A stretch of DNA of 37,360 bases from Ectothiorhodospiraceae bacterium (GCA_003552625.1 PUNM01000003.1:1-37360); one strand, 5' to 3'; positions 17,166 to 26,878 are shown, numbered from the stretch's first letter. Numbers and translations are program-made. The notes: generated by a model from the letters alone, not told the origin.

Positions 17166-18119
17166 ATGAGTGTACTGATCGTAGCCGAGCACGACGGGAA
17201 GCAACTGGGCGCAGCGACCGGGCGCGCCGTAAGCGCTGGCACCCAGCTGGGCGAGAGCGTGGACATTGCCGTCCTCGGTGGCGCGGATAGCACGAGCGTC
17301 GCCGAGCAAGCAGCCGCCCTGCAGGGTGTCAACCGCGTCCTGCACATCGCCAACGCCGCCTACGCCGAGCAGCTGGCAGAGCCGACCGCCGAACGCCTTG
17401 CGGATCTCGTCTGCTCTGAGGGTTACACGGCGGTGGTCGCCGCTGCGAGCAGCTTCGGCAAGGACACCCTGCCCCGCGTGGCCGCGCTGCTCGATGTCGC
17501 CATGGTCTCCGAGGCCATCGCCATCGACGACCCGCAGACCTTCACCCGCCCGATCTACGCGGGCAACGCCCTGGCCCACGTCCGCTGCACGGAGCCAGTC
17601 CGCGTAGTCACCGTCCGCCCCACCGCCTTTGCCCCCGCCGAGGAGCAAGATTCTCTGGCTCCCGTAGAGAGCCGGGATCCGGGCACGCACAGCATCGGCA
17701 CGGAGCTGATCGAAGACTCGCTGAGCAGCTCCGAGCGACCCGATCTGGCGGCAGCCCGTGTCGTGGTTGCCGGCGGCCGCGGCCTCGGCAGCCAGGAGGC
17801 GTTCGCCGAGCTGGAGCGGCTCACCGATTCCCTGGGCGGAGCGATTGGTGCCTCGCGCGCCGCCGTGGATGCCGGCTTCGTCCCCAACGAGTACCAGATC
17901 GGGCAAACCGGCAAGGTCGTTGCCCCCGAGCTCTACATCGGGATCGGCCTCTCCGGCGCCATCCAGCATGTGGCCGGGATCAAGGACAGCAAGGTCATCG
18001 TGGCGATCAACAAGGACGAAGAAGCACCGATCTTCCAGATCGCCGATTACGGGCTCGTCGGAGATCTCTTCGAGGTCCTCCCGCAACTGCGCGAGGCCAT
18101 CGAGAAGGCACGCTCCTAG
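17166..18119 (+). CDS. etfA: Electron transfer flavoprotein, alpha subunit
   Basis: FAD-binding subunit of ETF, 317 residues. The C-terminal FAD domain is clear: [11 protein letters not shown], then [30 protein letters not shown] and [17 protein letters not shown]. The N-terminal half ([12 protein letters not shown]) is the typical beta-like domain. It begins one base after the etfB stop with a weak ribosome site inside etfB (CAGGTGA), so translational coupling is likely. Confidence 0.96.
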   Translation: MSVLIVAEHDGKQLGAATGRAVSAGTQLGESVDIAVLGGADSTSVAEQAAALQGVNRVLHIANAAYAEQLAEPTAERLADLVCSEGYTAVVAAASSFGKDTLPRVAALLDVAMVSEAIAIDDPQTFTRPIYAGNALAHVRCTEPVRVVTVRPTAFAPAEEQDSLAPVESRDPGTHSIGTELIEDSLSSSERPDLAAARVVVAGGRGLGSQEAFAELERLTDSLGGAIGASRAAVDAGFVPNEYQIGQTGKVVAPELYIGIGLSGAIQHVAGIKDSKVIVAINKDEEAPIFQIADYGLVGDLFEVLPQLREAIEKARS

Positions 18120-18145
18120 CTCACTGTCCACCGAAAGGAGAGATC

Positions 18146-19924
18146 ATGACGCCATATAATCCGCCCGTTCGCGAGCTGCGCTTCGTCATCGAGGAGCTGA
18201 TCGGCCTTGAGCGCCTCGCCGACCTCGAGGGGCTCGAAGAGACAACTCCCGACCTGGTGGAGGCTGTGCTCGAAGAAGCCGGTCGGCTCGCCTCCGAGGG
18301 CTGGGCGCCGCACAACATGACCGGCGATCAGCACGGCTGCCATCAGGAAGGCGACCGGGTGATTGTCCCGGACGTCTTCAAAACGGCCTACCAGGACTTC
18401 GTCGAGAGCGGCTGGAACGGAATGACCTCCCCCCAGGAGTGGGGCGGGCAGGCCCTGCCCGAGCTGCTCGGCAGTGCCGCCACGGAGATGTGGAACGCGG
18501 CCAACCCCTCCCTGGCCCTCTGCCCGCTGCTCACTGCCGGTGCCACGGAGCTGCTCGCTCAGCACGGCAACGCCGAGCTTCAGGCCCAATACCTGGAGAA
18601 GATGGTCTCCGGTCAGTGGGCCGGCACCATGAACCTCACCGAGCCGCAGGCCGGCTCCGATCTGGGCGCGGTGAGCTGCAAGGCGATCCCGGACGGCGAC
18701 GCCTACCGCATCCACGGCCAGAAGATCTACATCACCTGGGGCGAGCACGAGCTGACCGAGAACATCATCCACCTTGTGCTTGCCCGCACACCGGACGCCC
18801 CAGCTGGCCACCGCGGGATCTCGCTGTTCCTGGTGCCGAAATACCTACCCGACGCAAACGGTAACCCCGAGACGCACAACGACGTCCAGTGCGTCGCCCT
18901 GGAGCACAAGCTCGGCATCCACGCATGCCCGACCTGCACGCTCGCGTTCGGCGAGGAAAAAGGTGCAATCGGCTATCTGGTCGGCGAGCTCGGCCGCGGG
19001 CTGAACCACATGTTCACGATGATGAACGAGGCTCGGCACAAGGTCGGCGTTCAATCGGTGGGCATCGGCGATCGCGCCTACCAACAGGCCCGGGCGTTCG
19101 CTGCCGACCGCGTGCAGGGCCGACTCCCGGGGGCCAAGGAACCCGTGCCCATCATTCGCCACCCGGACGTGCGCCGGATGCTCATGACCATGCGGGCCCA
19201 GAACGAGGCGATGCGGGCGCTCGCACTCCTCAACGCCGTGGAGATGGATCGTGCGCGGCACGGCACCAGCGAGAACGTCCGCGAATCGGCCCAGCGGCGC
19301 GTGGATCTCTTCACGCCACTGGTGAAGGCCGTCGCCAGCGATTGGGCGATCGAGACCACCTCCCTCGGGATCCAGGTCCACGGCGGCATGGGCTACGTGG
19401 AGGAGACCGGAGCGGCTCAGCACCTGCGAGACGCCCGGATCGCGCCCATCTACGAGGGTACCAACGGGATCCAGGCGCAGGACTTCACGCTGCGCAAGGT
19501 CCTCAAGGACGACGGTGCCGCCCTCTACGAGGTCCTCCAGGAGGCTGCGGCGACCGCCCGGGACCTTCAGCAGAGTTCGGATCTCGCCGACATCGGTCAG
19601 GCCCTGGACACCGCCCTGGAAGGCCTGCGGGAGAGCACCGAGCTGCTCCGCCGCGAGAACCGGAACGACCCCCTCTTCGCCCTGAGCGCTGCCACGCCCT
19701 TCATGCATCAGGCCGGGATCGTCCTCGGGGGCTGGCTCATGGCCCGAGCGGCCGGGCTCGCCCATGAGAAAGCGCAAGCCACCGGCTCCGACCCCTTCTA
19801 CGCCGGGAAGCTGGCAACGGCCCGGTTTTATCTCCAGCACGTACTACCGCGCGCTGATGCCTGCAAGCCGGGCGTCGCTGCTGGCAGCGACCTGCTTGGA
19901 GCCCTCGAAGACGAACAGCTCTAG
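18146..19924 (+). CDS. Acyl-CoA dehydrogenase, ~590-residue type with C-terminal extension
   Basis: Flavoenzyme that introduces a 2,3 double bond into an acyl-CoA and reduces ETF. The 592 residues exceed the ~380 of classical enzymes. There is an extra N-terminal helical segment and a C-terminal domain seen in the DmdC-like group. Flavin and substrate segments include MNLTEPQAGSDLGAV and IQVHGGMGYVEETG. The catalytic base is probably Glu437 in YEGTNGIQAQDF. Lengths and motifs do not resemble isovaleryl-CoA dehydrogenase, so it probably serves the acid imported or activated by neighbouring genes. It lies between etfA and the ETF oxidoreductase gene, with a GGAGAG ribosome site. Confidence 0.92.
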   Translation: MTPYNPPVRELRFVIEELIGLERLADLEGLEETTPDLVEAVLEEAGRLASEGWAPHNMTGDQHGCHQEGDRVIVPDVFKTAYQDFVESGWNGMTSPQEWGGQALPELLGSAATEMWNAANPSLALCPLLTAGATELLAQHGNAELQAQYLEKMVSGQWAGTMNLTEPQAGSDLGAVSCKAIPDGDAYRIHGQKIYITWGEHELTENIIHLVLARTPDAPAGHRGISLFLVPKYLPDANGNPETHNDVQCVALEHKLGIHACPTCTLAFGEEKGAIGYLVGELGRGLNHMFTMMNEARHKVGVQSVGIGDRAYQQARAFAADRVQGRLPGAKEPVPIIRHPDVRRMLMTMRAQNEAMRALALLNAVEMDRARHGTSENVRESAQRRVDLFTPLVKAVASDWAIETTSLGIQVHGGMGYVEETGAAQHLRDARIAPIYEGTNGIQAQDFTLRKVLKDDGAALYEVLQEAAATARDLQQSSDLADIGQALDTALEGLRESTELLRRENRNDPLFALSAATPFMHQAGIVLGGWLMARAAGLAHEKAQATGSDPFYAGKLATARFYLQHVLPRADACKPGVAAGSDLLGALEDEQL

Positions 19925-19936
19925 AGGAGACCCGCC

Positions 19937-21553
19937 ATGGAACGCGAGCACATGGAGTATGACGTGGTGATCGTGGGCGGCGGCCCGGCCGGACTGGCCG
20001 CCGCCCTGCGCCTGCGCCAGCTCTCTTCGGAGCTGAGCATCTGCGTCCTCGAGAAGGGCTCCGAGATCGGCGCCCACATCCTCTCCGGGGCCGTGGTCGA
20101 ACCCCGCGCCCTGGACGAGCTGATCCCGGATTGGTCCAGCCGCGGCGCACCGATGGACCCACCCGCCGCTAGCGATCGGCTGCTGATGCTCACCGGGAAG
20201 CGGTCGCTCCGCCTGCCTTCACCGCCCCAGATGAAGAACGAGGGCAATTACGTCATCAGCCTCGGCAACCTCTGCCGGTGGCTCGGCGAGCAGGCGGAAG
20301 CGGCGGATATCGAGATCTACCCGGGCTTCCCCGCCGCGGAGATCCTGTACGACGAGCAAGGAGCGGTCCGCGGCGTGGCAACGCCGGATATGGGCCGCCA
20401 AGCGGATGGTTCTCCGGGGCCGCAGTTCGAGCCCGGGGTGGAACTCCATGCCCGGCAGACGCTCTTCTGCGAGGGCTGCCACGGATCGCTGACCAAGGAG
20501 ATCATCGAGCGGTTCCGTTTGCGGGATGAATCCGACCCGCAGACCTACGGCCTCGGGATCAAGGAGCTCTGGGAAGTCCCGGAGGAGCAGCACCACCCCG
20601 GCGACATCACCCATACGGTCGGCTGGCCAATGGACCGGAGCACTTACGGCGGCGGTTTCATCTATCACCAAGACAAGCAGCAGGTTGCCGTCGGCCTCGT
20701 CGTCGGACTCGACTACCGCAACCCGTACTTCTCGCCGTTTGACGAGTTTCAACGGCTCAAGACGCACCCCGCGGTCCGGCGCCACTTGGAAGGCGGCCGT
20801 CGCATCGCCTACGGCGCCCGGGCCCTGGTCGAGGGCGGATGGCAGAGCCTGCCACGGCCCCATTTCCCCGGCGGACTCCTGGCCGGCGATACCGCGGGTT
20901 TCCTCAACGTGCCGAAAATCAAAGGCACGCACACCGCAATGAAATCCGGGATGGTCGCCGCCGAGGCGGTCCACGCCTGCCTGCAAAGCGATCAGCGGGA
21001 AGCCCGCGATTACCTGCAACGGCTCAAGAGCACCTGGATCGCCGACGAACTCTATCGGGCCCGCAACCTGCGCCCCTCCTTCCGTTGGGGCTTTTGGGGC
21101 GGGATGGCGTACTCAGCGGTGGATACGTACCTCTTCCGCGGCAAGGCGCCCTGGACCCTGCGCCACCACACGGGCGATCACGCGCAGCTGCTGCCCAAGG
21201 ACCAGTGCAAACCCATTGAGTACCCGAAACCGGACGGAGTGCTGACCTTCGATCGCAACAGCTCGGTGTTCCTGTCCAACACCAACCATGAGGAAGAGCA
21301 GCCCTGCCACCTGATCCTGACCAACCCGGATACACCGCAGCAGGTGAATCTTCCACGTTACGACGGTCCAGAGGCGCTTTACTGCCCGGCGGCGGTCTAC
21401 GAGTACGTGGCCGACGCTCAAGGCGAGAAAAAGCTGAAGATCAACGCACAGAATTGCGTTCACTGTAAAACCTGCGACATCAAAGACCCGACGCAAAACA
21501 TCAACTGGGTTGTACCGCAAGGCGGCGACGGGCCGAACTACCCCAACATGTAG
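19937..21553 (+). CDS. Electron transfer flavoprotein-ubiquinone oxidoreductase
   Basis: Membrane-associated enzyme that carries electrons from reduced ETF to ubiquinone. It has 538 residues. The N-terminal FAD dinucleotide-binding motif is VVIVGGGPAGLAAALRL. The membrane/quinone region includes NVPKIKGTHTAMKSGM. The 4Fe-4S cluster cysteines are in YCPAAVYEY and NCVHCKTCDIKDPTQN, with the family-typical ending WVVPQGGDGPNYPNM. ATG 19937 has an AGAGGAG site; an internal ATG at 19952 is less likely. With the three genes before it, it completes a self-contained electron route into the respiratory chain. Confidence 0.96.
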   Translation: MEREHMEYDVVIVGGGPAGLAAALRLRQLSSELSICVLEKGSEIGAHILSGAVVEPRALDELIPDWSSRGAPMDPPAASDRLLMLTGKRSLRLPSPPQMKNEGNYVISLGNLCRWLGEQAEAADIEIYPGFPAAEILYDEQGAVRGVATPDMGRQADGSPGPQFEPGVELHARQTLFCEGCHGSLTKEIIERFRLRDESDPQTYGLGIKELWEVPEEQHHPGDITHTVGWPMDRSTYGGGFIYHQDKQQVAVGLVVGLDYRNPYFSPFDEFQRLKTHPAVRRHLEGGRRIAYGARALVEGGWQSLPRPHFPGGLLAGDTAGFLNVPKIKGTHTAMKSGMVAAEAVHACLQSDQREARDYLQRLKSTWIADELYRARNLRPSFRWGFWGGMAYSAVDTYLFRGKAPWTLRHHTGDHAQLLPKDQCKPIEYPKPDGVLTFDRNSSVFLSNTNHEEEQPCHLILTNPDTPQQVNLPRYDGPEALYCPAAVYEYVADAQGEKKLKINAQNCVHCKTCDIKDPTQNINWVVPQGGDGPNYPNM

Positions 21554-21620
21554 CGGCCCCGTAGCGACGAAGACCGGAGACAAAAACAAAAAGATTCCGT
21601 AAGCCACAGGAGAAGACCCC

Positions 21621-22988
21621 GTGCAGCTCTACCATCGCCAACACGGGGCCGAGCAGCCGTATTGGTCTGCCGGTCCCTTCAAGATCCGATTGCCGTTTAT
21701 CCACTATCGGTGGGAAATCCCGGAGATGGTTCAGGCGCTGATCATGTTTGTGGTCAGTGTCGGAATGATCCCCCTGCTCGAACAGTACCTGGGACTGCCC
21801 TACGATGTCGCCCTCGCCTACGTGATCGTCTGCGGCATCGGCTTCATGCTGCCCGCATTGCTCGGCGTGCCGTTGGTCCCCGGGTGGATCACGCCGGCCA
21901 TACCCGTTGTGGTGCTGTTTCTCGGGGATTTCGAGCCGGGCGCCGAGGCGATCCAGGCGATGTTCGCCCTGCAGTTTCTCGTCTTCCTGATCTTCGCGGT
22001 CCTCGGGGTTACAGGGCTCGGCAGCGCACTTGTTCGTCTGGTCCCGAACTCCCTGAAGGCCGGCATCATTATCGGTGTCGGCGTGGCGGCGATCATGGGC
22101 GAGATCGAAGAGGGCGGGCGTTTGGCTGAGACGCCGATCTCGATCACCATCGGCTCACTGGTCTCCGCATTCCTGCTCTTCTCCATCGCGTTCAAGAGTT
22201 GGGTGGAGAAAAACGCCATCGCCCGTTTTATCGCCAACTACGGGATTGTCCCCGGCATGGTGATTGCCATCGCGGTCGGCTGGCTGATCGGGGAGTATGA
22301 TGTGCCATCGATCGAGTGGACGATTACCAGCCCCGCCTTCGGCGAGATGTGGCACTACCTGCCCTTTACTGTCGGCTTCCCCGGTCCGGACATCTTCATG
22401 CTCGCCATTCCGACGGCCCTGGTTGCCTACGTCATCGCCTTCGGCGATATCGTCGTCGGCCGCAGCCTGATGGCACGCATCGATCACATGCGTCCGGACG
22501 AGCAGATCGACTACAACATGGATCGGGTCCACCACGTCACGGCGATCCGCAACGGCATCCACGCGTTCTTCGCACCGTATCCCGGGCTTGCCGGACCCAT
22601 CTGGACCGCCGTGACGGCAACCATCGCCGAACGCTACAAGAACGGCCGCGAGGCGATGGAGTCGATCTACAGCGGTGGGGGCACGTTCTGGATCACCGGA
22701 TTCCTCGCCCTCTTCCTGATGCCACTGGTTTCGCTTTTCCAGCCGGTATTGCCGATCGCCCTGTCGCTGACGCTTATCCTGACCGGCTACATCTGCCTCA
22801 TGGTCGGGCTCGAACAGGCCACAAGTACGGTCGAGCGCGGCGTCGCCGGCACCACGGCGGTGGTCCTGGCCGTCTACGGTGCTGCGTGGGGACTCGCCGT
22901 CGGGGCCCTGCTCTATCTTCTGATCGAGAAGCGCAACCTCTTCGGTCGCGAGCGTAAGGCCGAAGTCCCGGGAGAGAACGAAAACTGA
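21621..22988 (+). CDS. Multi-pass membrane permease, possibly NCS2/SulP-like; substrate unknown
   Basis: A 455-residue inner-membrane protein with roughly 12 hydrophobic segments. I cannot assign it to a characterised family. The segment LVPNSLKAGIIIGVGVAAIMGEI and the mid-protein VAYVIAFGDIVVGRSLMAR recall the helix-8 Gly-Asp region of nucleobase/ascorbate and sulfate carriers. The standard NCS2 signatures are not complete. A cytoplasmic loop with charged residues (DHMRPDEQIDYNMDRVHH) follows. The start is GTG 21621 with the site AGGAG. It follows the ETF oxidoreductase gene by 67 bases and precedes uspA and an acyl-CoA ligase, so an organic-acid or similar substrate is a reasonable guess but not shown. 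Confidence 0.75.
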   Translation: MQLYHRQHGAEQPYWSAGPFKIRLPFIHYRWEIPEMVQALIMFVVSVGMIPLLEQYLGLPYDVALAYVIVCGIGFMLPALLGVPLVPGWITPAIPVVVLFLGDFEPGAEAIQAMFALQFLVFLIFAVLGVTGLGSALVRLVPNSLKAGIIIGVGVAAIMGEIEEGGRLAETPISITIGSLVSAFLLFSIAFKSWVEKNAIARFIANYGIVPGMVIAIAVGWLIGEYDVPSIEWTITSPAFGEMWHYLPFTVGFPGPDIFMLAIPTALVAYVIAFGDIVVGRSLMARIDHMRPDEQIDYNMDRVHHVTAIRNGIHAFFAPYPGLAGPIWTAVTATIAERYKNGREAMESIYSGGGTFWITGFLALFLMPLVSLFQPVLPIALSLTLILTGYICLMVGLEQATSTVERGVAGTTAVVLAVYGAAWGLAVGALLYLLIEKRNLFGRERKAEVPGENEN

Positions 22989-22998
22989 GACGTGTCCG

Positions 22999-23019
22999 CC
23001 CGGCGCGCACCGCGCCGGG
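22999..23019 (+). other. Intercistronic hairpin before uspA
   Basis: CCCGGCGCG, loop CAC, CGCGCCGGG: a perfect 9-bp stem eleven bases after the permease stop and just ahead of the uspA ribosome site (GGAGGAGA). No T-run follows. It could limit read-through or protect the upstream transcript. Confidence 0.5.
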
Positions 23020-23041
23020 TCCCCTGGAGGAGATACCGATT

Positions 23042-23500
23042 ATGACTGCAATGCCCGAACAGATCATCGTGCCCACCGATGGTTCCGAGGCTGCCCTGCG
23101 GGCCGCAGGCCTGGCCGGGGCCATGGCCGCGCCCCACAGCAGTTGCCGTGTCGTGCTGCTCTACGTGATCAGCGACCAGCAGCAGATGCCCTCCGAACTC
23201 TCCGGTCTCGACCAGGACGTCAGTCCGGGAGAGCTTCGCGACAGCGACCGCCAGCGCGCCGAGCAAGCGCTCAGCGCTGCCGAACAGAAGGTCCGCGAGC
23301 ACGGCTGCGGTGCCGTCGAGCAGCGGATTCGCGTTGCCCACGACGCCGCGGAGGAGATCATCGAGGTCGTCAACGCGACGCCACGGGCCATGGTCGTCAC
23401 CGGCCGCCGCGGGCTGTCCACATTCCGCGAACTACTGGTGGGCAGCGTCAGCCAGAAGCTGGTCCATCACTGCCGTTGCCCGGTCACGCTCATTAGCTAA
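23042..23500 (+). CDS. Universal stress protein, UspA family (ATP-binding type)
   Basis: A 152-residue single-domain cytoplasmic UspA protein. The ATP-binding motif G-2x-G-9x-G-S is exact in GRRGLSTFRELLVGS, followed by the family end HCRCPVTLIS. The start IIVPTDGSEAALRAAGLA carries the Asp that contacts nucleotide. Such proteins often sit next to transporters and catabolic genes and can bind carriers or respond to energy state. Here it is placed between the unassigned permease and an acyl-CoA ligase, so a role in regulating the permease is conceivable. Confidence 0.9.
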   Translation: MTAMPEQIIVPTDGSEAALRAAGLAGAMAAPHSSCRVVLLYVISDQQQMPSELSGLDQDVSPGELRDSDRQRAEQALSAAEQKVREHGCGAVEQRIRVAHDAAEEIIEVVNATPRAMVVTGRRGLSTFRELLVGSVSQKLVHHCRCPVTLIS

Positions 23501-23539
23501 GCGAGGCGGAATCAAACCGCGATCCTGGGGAGGAGAACC

Positions 23540-25183
23540 ATGAGCCACACCACCACGAGCATCTTCGATCAGGGCTTGCCCAAGAACCACGCGAACTACG
23601 TGCCCCTGTCGCCGCTAACGTTCATCGAGCGCAGCGCCGCGGTCTACCCGGACTACCCGGCCGTCGTTTACGGGGATGTCCGCCGCAATTGGCACGAGAC
23701 CTACACGCGCTGCCGCCAGCTCGCCTCGGCCCTGCAGAAACGGGGCGTCGGGCGCGGCGATACCGTCGCCGTCATGCTGCCCAACATCCCGGAAATGTTC
23801 GAAGCCCATTTCGGCATCCCCTTCGCCGGAGCGGTCATCAACGCCTTGAACGTCCGCCTCGATGCCGACTCGATCTCCTACATGCTTGAGCACGGCGAGG
23901 CCAAGATCCTGATCGCCGACCGTGAATTCCAGCCGGTTGTTCAGGAAGCCATCGCCAAGCTGGCCGATCCGCCGCAAGTGATCGACGTAATCGACCCCCA
24001 TGCAAGCAGCGGCGGACCGGTCGGTGAGACCGACTACGAGGCCCTGCTCTCCGAGGGCGACCCGGAATTCCCGTACCAGCTCCCCGAAGACGAGTGGGAG
24101 GCGATCGCCCTCAACTACACCTCCGGGACCACCGGCCGCCCGAAAGGCGTCGTCTACCACCACCGGGGCGCCCACCTGAACGCCGTCGGGAACATGATGG
24201 TCTGGGCAATGCCCCACCATCCGACCTACCTCTGGACCCTGCCGATGTTCCACTGCAATGGCTGGTGCTTCCCGTGGACGGTCGCAGCAGCGGCGGGCAC
24301 CAACGTCTGCCTGCGGAAGGTGGATCCGGCGGTGATCATGCAGTTGATCGACGAGGAGAAGGTGACCCACTTCTGCGGCGCGCCCATCGTGCTCAACGGG
24401 CTGGTGAACATGCCCGACGACCAGAAACGCTCCTTCACCCAGAAGGTCGAGGCCATGACCGCCGGAGCCGCCCCGCCGGCCACGACGATCGCCGGCGTGG
24501 AAGCACTCGGCATCTCGGTCACTCACGTCTACGGTCTCACCGAGGTCTACGGGCCGGTAACCGTCTGTGCCTGGCGCAGCGAGTGGGACGAATTGCCCGT
24601 GGACCAGCGCGCCCGCATCAAGGCCCGCCAGGGCGTGCGCTACCACATGCTCGAAGGGCTGCGCGTCGGCCATACCGAGACCATGGAGCCAGTGCCCCAG
24701 GACGGAGAGACCATCGGCGAGGTCCTCATGCGCGGCAACAACGTGATGAAGGGTTACCTCAAGAACGAGGCCGAGACGGAGAAGGCGCTCAAGGGCGGCT
24801 GGTATCACACCGGCGATCTCGCCGTCTGGCATCCGGACGGCTATATCGAGGTCAAGGACCGGCTCAAGGACATCATTATCTCCGGCGGCGAGAACATCTC
24901 CACCATCGAAGTGGAGGATGTGCTCTTCCGTCACCCGGCAGTGGCCGAGGCCGCGGTGGTCGCAAAGCCCGATGAGCGCTGGGGCGAAACGCCCTGCGCG
25001 TTCGTGACCCTCAAGCCCGAGTACGAGGACCAGATCAGCGAGCAGGACATCGTCGATCACTGCCGCGAGCATTTGGCCAAGTTCAAGGTGCCGCGGGAGG
25101 TGCGCTTTGCGGAGCTGCCCAAGACATCCACGGGCAAGATCCAGAAGTTCGTCCTGCGCGACCAGGCGCAATCGGAATCGTAA
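23540..25183 (+). CDS. Acyl-CoA synthetase (AMP-forming), medium-chain/general type, intact
   Basis: This activates a carboxylic acid to its CoA ester. The 547 residues include the ATP loop YTSGTTGRPKGVVYHHRG (near 195), YGLTEVYGP, HTGDLAVWHPDGYIEVKDR, SGGENISTIEVE and the catalytic lysine Lys533 in TSTGKIQKF. The WRSEWDELP and NGWCFPW segments fit the AlkK-like group of acyl-CoA synthetases. It begins a ligase, dehydrogenase, hydratase run (to 26861), with the strong ribosome site GGGGAGGAG. The start MSHTTTSIFDQGLPKNHANY is family-typical. Substrate chain length cannot be deduced. Confidence 0.92.
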   Translation: MSHTTTSIFDQGLPKNHANYVPLSPLTFIERSAAVYPDYPAVVYGDVRRNWHETYTRCRQLASALQKRGVGRGDTVAVMLPNIPEMFEAHFGIPFAGAVINALNVRLDADSISYMLEHGEAKILIADREFQPVVQEAIAKLADPPQVIDVIDPHASSGGPVGETDYEALLSEGDPEFPYQLPEDEWEAIALNYTSGTTGRPKGVVYHHRGAHLNAVGNMMVWAMPHHPTYLWTLPMFHCNGWCFPWTVAAAAGTNVCLRKVDPAVIMQLIDEEKVTHFCGAPIVLNGLVNMPDDQKRSFTQKVEAMTAGAAPPATTIAGVEALGISVTHVYGLTEVYGPVTVCAWRSEWDELPVDQRARIKARQGVRYHMLEGLRVGHTETMEPVPQDGETIGEVLMRGNNVMKGYLKNEAETEKALKGGWYHTGDLAVWHPDGYIEVKDRLKDIIISGGENISTIEVEDVLFRHPAVAEAAVVAKPDERWGETPCAFVTLKPEYEDQISEQDIVDHCREHLAKFKVPREVRFAELPKTSTGKIQKFVLRDQAQSES

Positions 25184-25203
25184 GACCCGAAAAGGAGAAC
25201 CTC

Positions 25204-26067
25204 ATGGCAGAACAACAGATCGGCGTCGTTGGCGCCGGGACCATGGGCCAGGCCATCGCCCAGACGGCGCTGGCCGCAGGCTTCCCGGTGACGCTCTACG
25301 ACGTAGCGGATGGTGCGCTGGAGCAGGCCCGCCAACGCACCGAGGCGGGGCTGCAGCGCCTCATTGACAAGGAGAAACTGCCGGCCGACACCCTGCCCGG
25401 CGCCCTCGAGCGGATGAACACGACGACAGATCTCGGCGCACTGGCGCAAGTCCAGGGCACCATTATCGAGGCGGCCCCCGAGTCACTTTCCTTGAAGACG
25501 GAACTCTTCGCGGAGCTCAGCGCCAAGGCGCCGAGGGAGACCATCCTGGCTTCCAACACGTCCTCGATCTCCCTGACCCGGCTCGCGGGTGCGGTCCACG
25601 AGGGCGCGGACCGGGTGGTGGGCCTGCACTTTTTCAATCCGGTACCGATCATGAAGCTCGTCGAGATCATCCGCGCCGAGCAGACCGCGGACACCACGGT
25701 GGAACGGGTCGATGCGCTCGCGCGGACGCTTGGCAAGACCCCGGTCGCCATCGGCGACACCCCGGGCTTCGCCGTCAACCGGCTGCTGGTACCGATGATC
25801 AACGAGGCCATCTTCCTCTACCAGGAAGGCGGCGCCAGCCGCGAGGACATCGATACCGCCATGAAGCTCGGCGCTGGCCACCCCATGGGACCACTGACGC
25901 TGGCCGATACCATCGGCCTCGACGTCTGCCTGTCGATCATGGAGGTCCTCCACGAGGGCTTTGGTGACTCCAAGTACCGGCCGTGCCCCCTGCTACGCCG
26001 GATGGTCGACGCCGGGTACCTGGGCCGCAAGAGCGGCCGTGGCTTCTACACCTACGATGCAGCGTGA
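25204..26067 (+). CDS. 3-hydroxyacyl-CoA (3-hydroxybutyryl-CoA) dehydrogenase
   Basis: NAD(P)-dependent oxidation of 3-hydroxyacyl-CoA to 3-ketoacyl-CoA, the third beta-oxidation step. The 287 residues match the short, stand-alone Hbd type. Visible are the nucleotide-binding GVVGAGTMGQAIAQ at the N-terminus, the catalytic histidine in GLHFFNPVPIMKLVEI, the NTSSISLT segment and the C-terminal domain TPGFAVNRLLVPMINEA and ending YLGRKSGRGFYTYD. ATG 25204 follows AAGGAG. Its stop lies 11 bases before the next ATG. Confidence 0.95.
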   Translation: MAEQQIGVVGAGTMGQAIAQTALAAGFPVTLYDVADGALEQARQRTEAGLQRLIDKEKLPADTLPGALERMNTTTDLGALAQVQGTIIEAAPESLSLKTELFAELSAKAPRETILASNTSSISLTRLAGAVHEGADRVVGLHFFNPVPIMKLVEIIRAEQTADTTVERVDALARTLGKTPVAIGDTPGFAVNRLLVPMINEAIFLYQEGGASREDIDTAMKLGAGHPMGPLTLADTIGLDVCLSIMEVLHEGFGDSKYRPCPLLRRMVDAGYLGRKSGRGFYTYDAA

Positions 26068-26078
26068 GGAGATCCGCA

Positions 26079-26861
26079 ATGAGCACCGAGACCGTACGCT
26101 GCGACATCGATGAGCGCGGCATCGCGCACCTGACCATCGATCGGCCCAAAGCCCTCAACGCCCTCAACAGCGACGTCCTCGATGGCCTGGACGCCGGCAT
26201 CCGCGATCTCGCCGCGCGGGATGAGGTGCGGGGCGTCTTCGTCCGCGGCGCGGGGGACAAGGCCTTTGTCGCCGGCGCCGACATCGGGCAGATGCGGGAA
26301 CTCGACCCGGCCGGGGCCGAAGCCTTCGCCCGGCGCGGGCTGGCGATCCTCGAGCAGCTGGAGCGCTTGCCGGCGCCCGTCGTCGCCGTGGTCGATGGCT
26401 ACTGCCTCGGCGGCGGCTGCGAGTTGGCCCTCGCCTGCGACTGGATCGTCGCCACTGATCAGGCCGTCTTCGGGCAACCGGAGGTGGGCCTGGGAATCAT
26501 CCCCGGCTTCGGCGGAACCCAGCGCCTGCCGCGGCGCATCGGACCGGCGGCCGCACTCGACCTGATCACCACCGGGCGCCAGGTGGATGCCCATGAAGCC
26601 CAGCGACTCGGCCTGGCACAGCACGTGGTCACCGCCGACTCGCTGGAGCAGACGCTCTCCGGTATCGCCAAGGCGTGGCTGCGCAATGCCCCGGGGGCGA
26701 TTCGGGCGGCGAAGGAGGCGATCTACACCGGCGCCGATCTTCCGCAAGACCGGGCGCTGCGGCTGGAGGCGAGCCTCTTTGCCGGGGGGTTTGCCGGTGA
26801 TGAGCAGGCCGAGGGGATGGCTGCCTTTCTCGAGAAGCGCAAGCCCGGCTACGCTGGCTAA
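26079..26861 (+). CDS. Enoyl-CoA hydratase
   Basis: Adds water to trans-2-enoyl-CoA, the second beta-oxidation step. The 260 residues keep both catalytic glutamates of crotonase: GGGCELALACD and FGQPEVGLGIIPGFGGTQRL (first Glu in CEL, second in QPE). Oxyanion-hole segment DKAFVAGADIGQM is also intact. This is the canonical hydratase of the window, unlike the variants at 1248 and 3806. ATG 26079 follows GAGGAG in the end of the dehydrogenase gene. It is last in the operon, converging on the response-regulator gene 17 bases away. Confidence 0.95.
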   Translation: MSTETVRCDIDERGIAHLTIDRPKALNALNSDVLDGLDAGIRDLAARDEVRGVFVRGAGDKAFVAGADIGQMRELDPAGAEAFARRGLAILEQLERLPAPVVAVVDGYCLGGGCELALACDWIVATDQAVFGQPEVGLGIIPGFGGTQRLPRRIGPAAALDLITTGRQVDAHEAQRLGLAQHVVTADSLEQTLSGIAKAWLRNAPGAIRAAKEAIYTGADLPQDRALRLEASLFAGGFAGDEQAEGMAAFLEKRKPGYAG

Positions 26862-26878
26862 AACGTCCGCCCCAGCGC

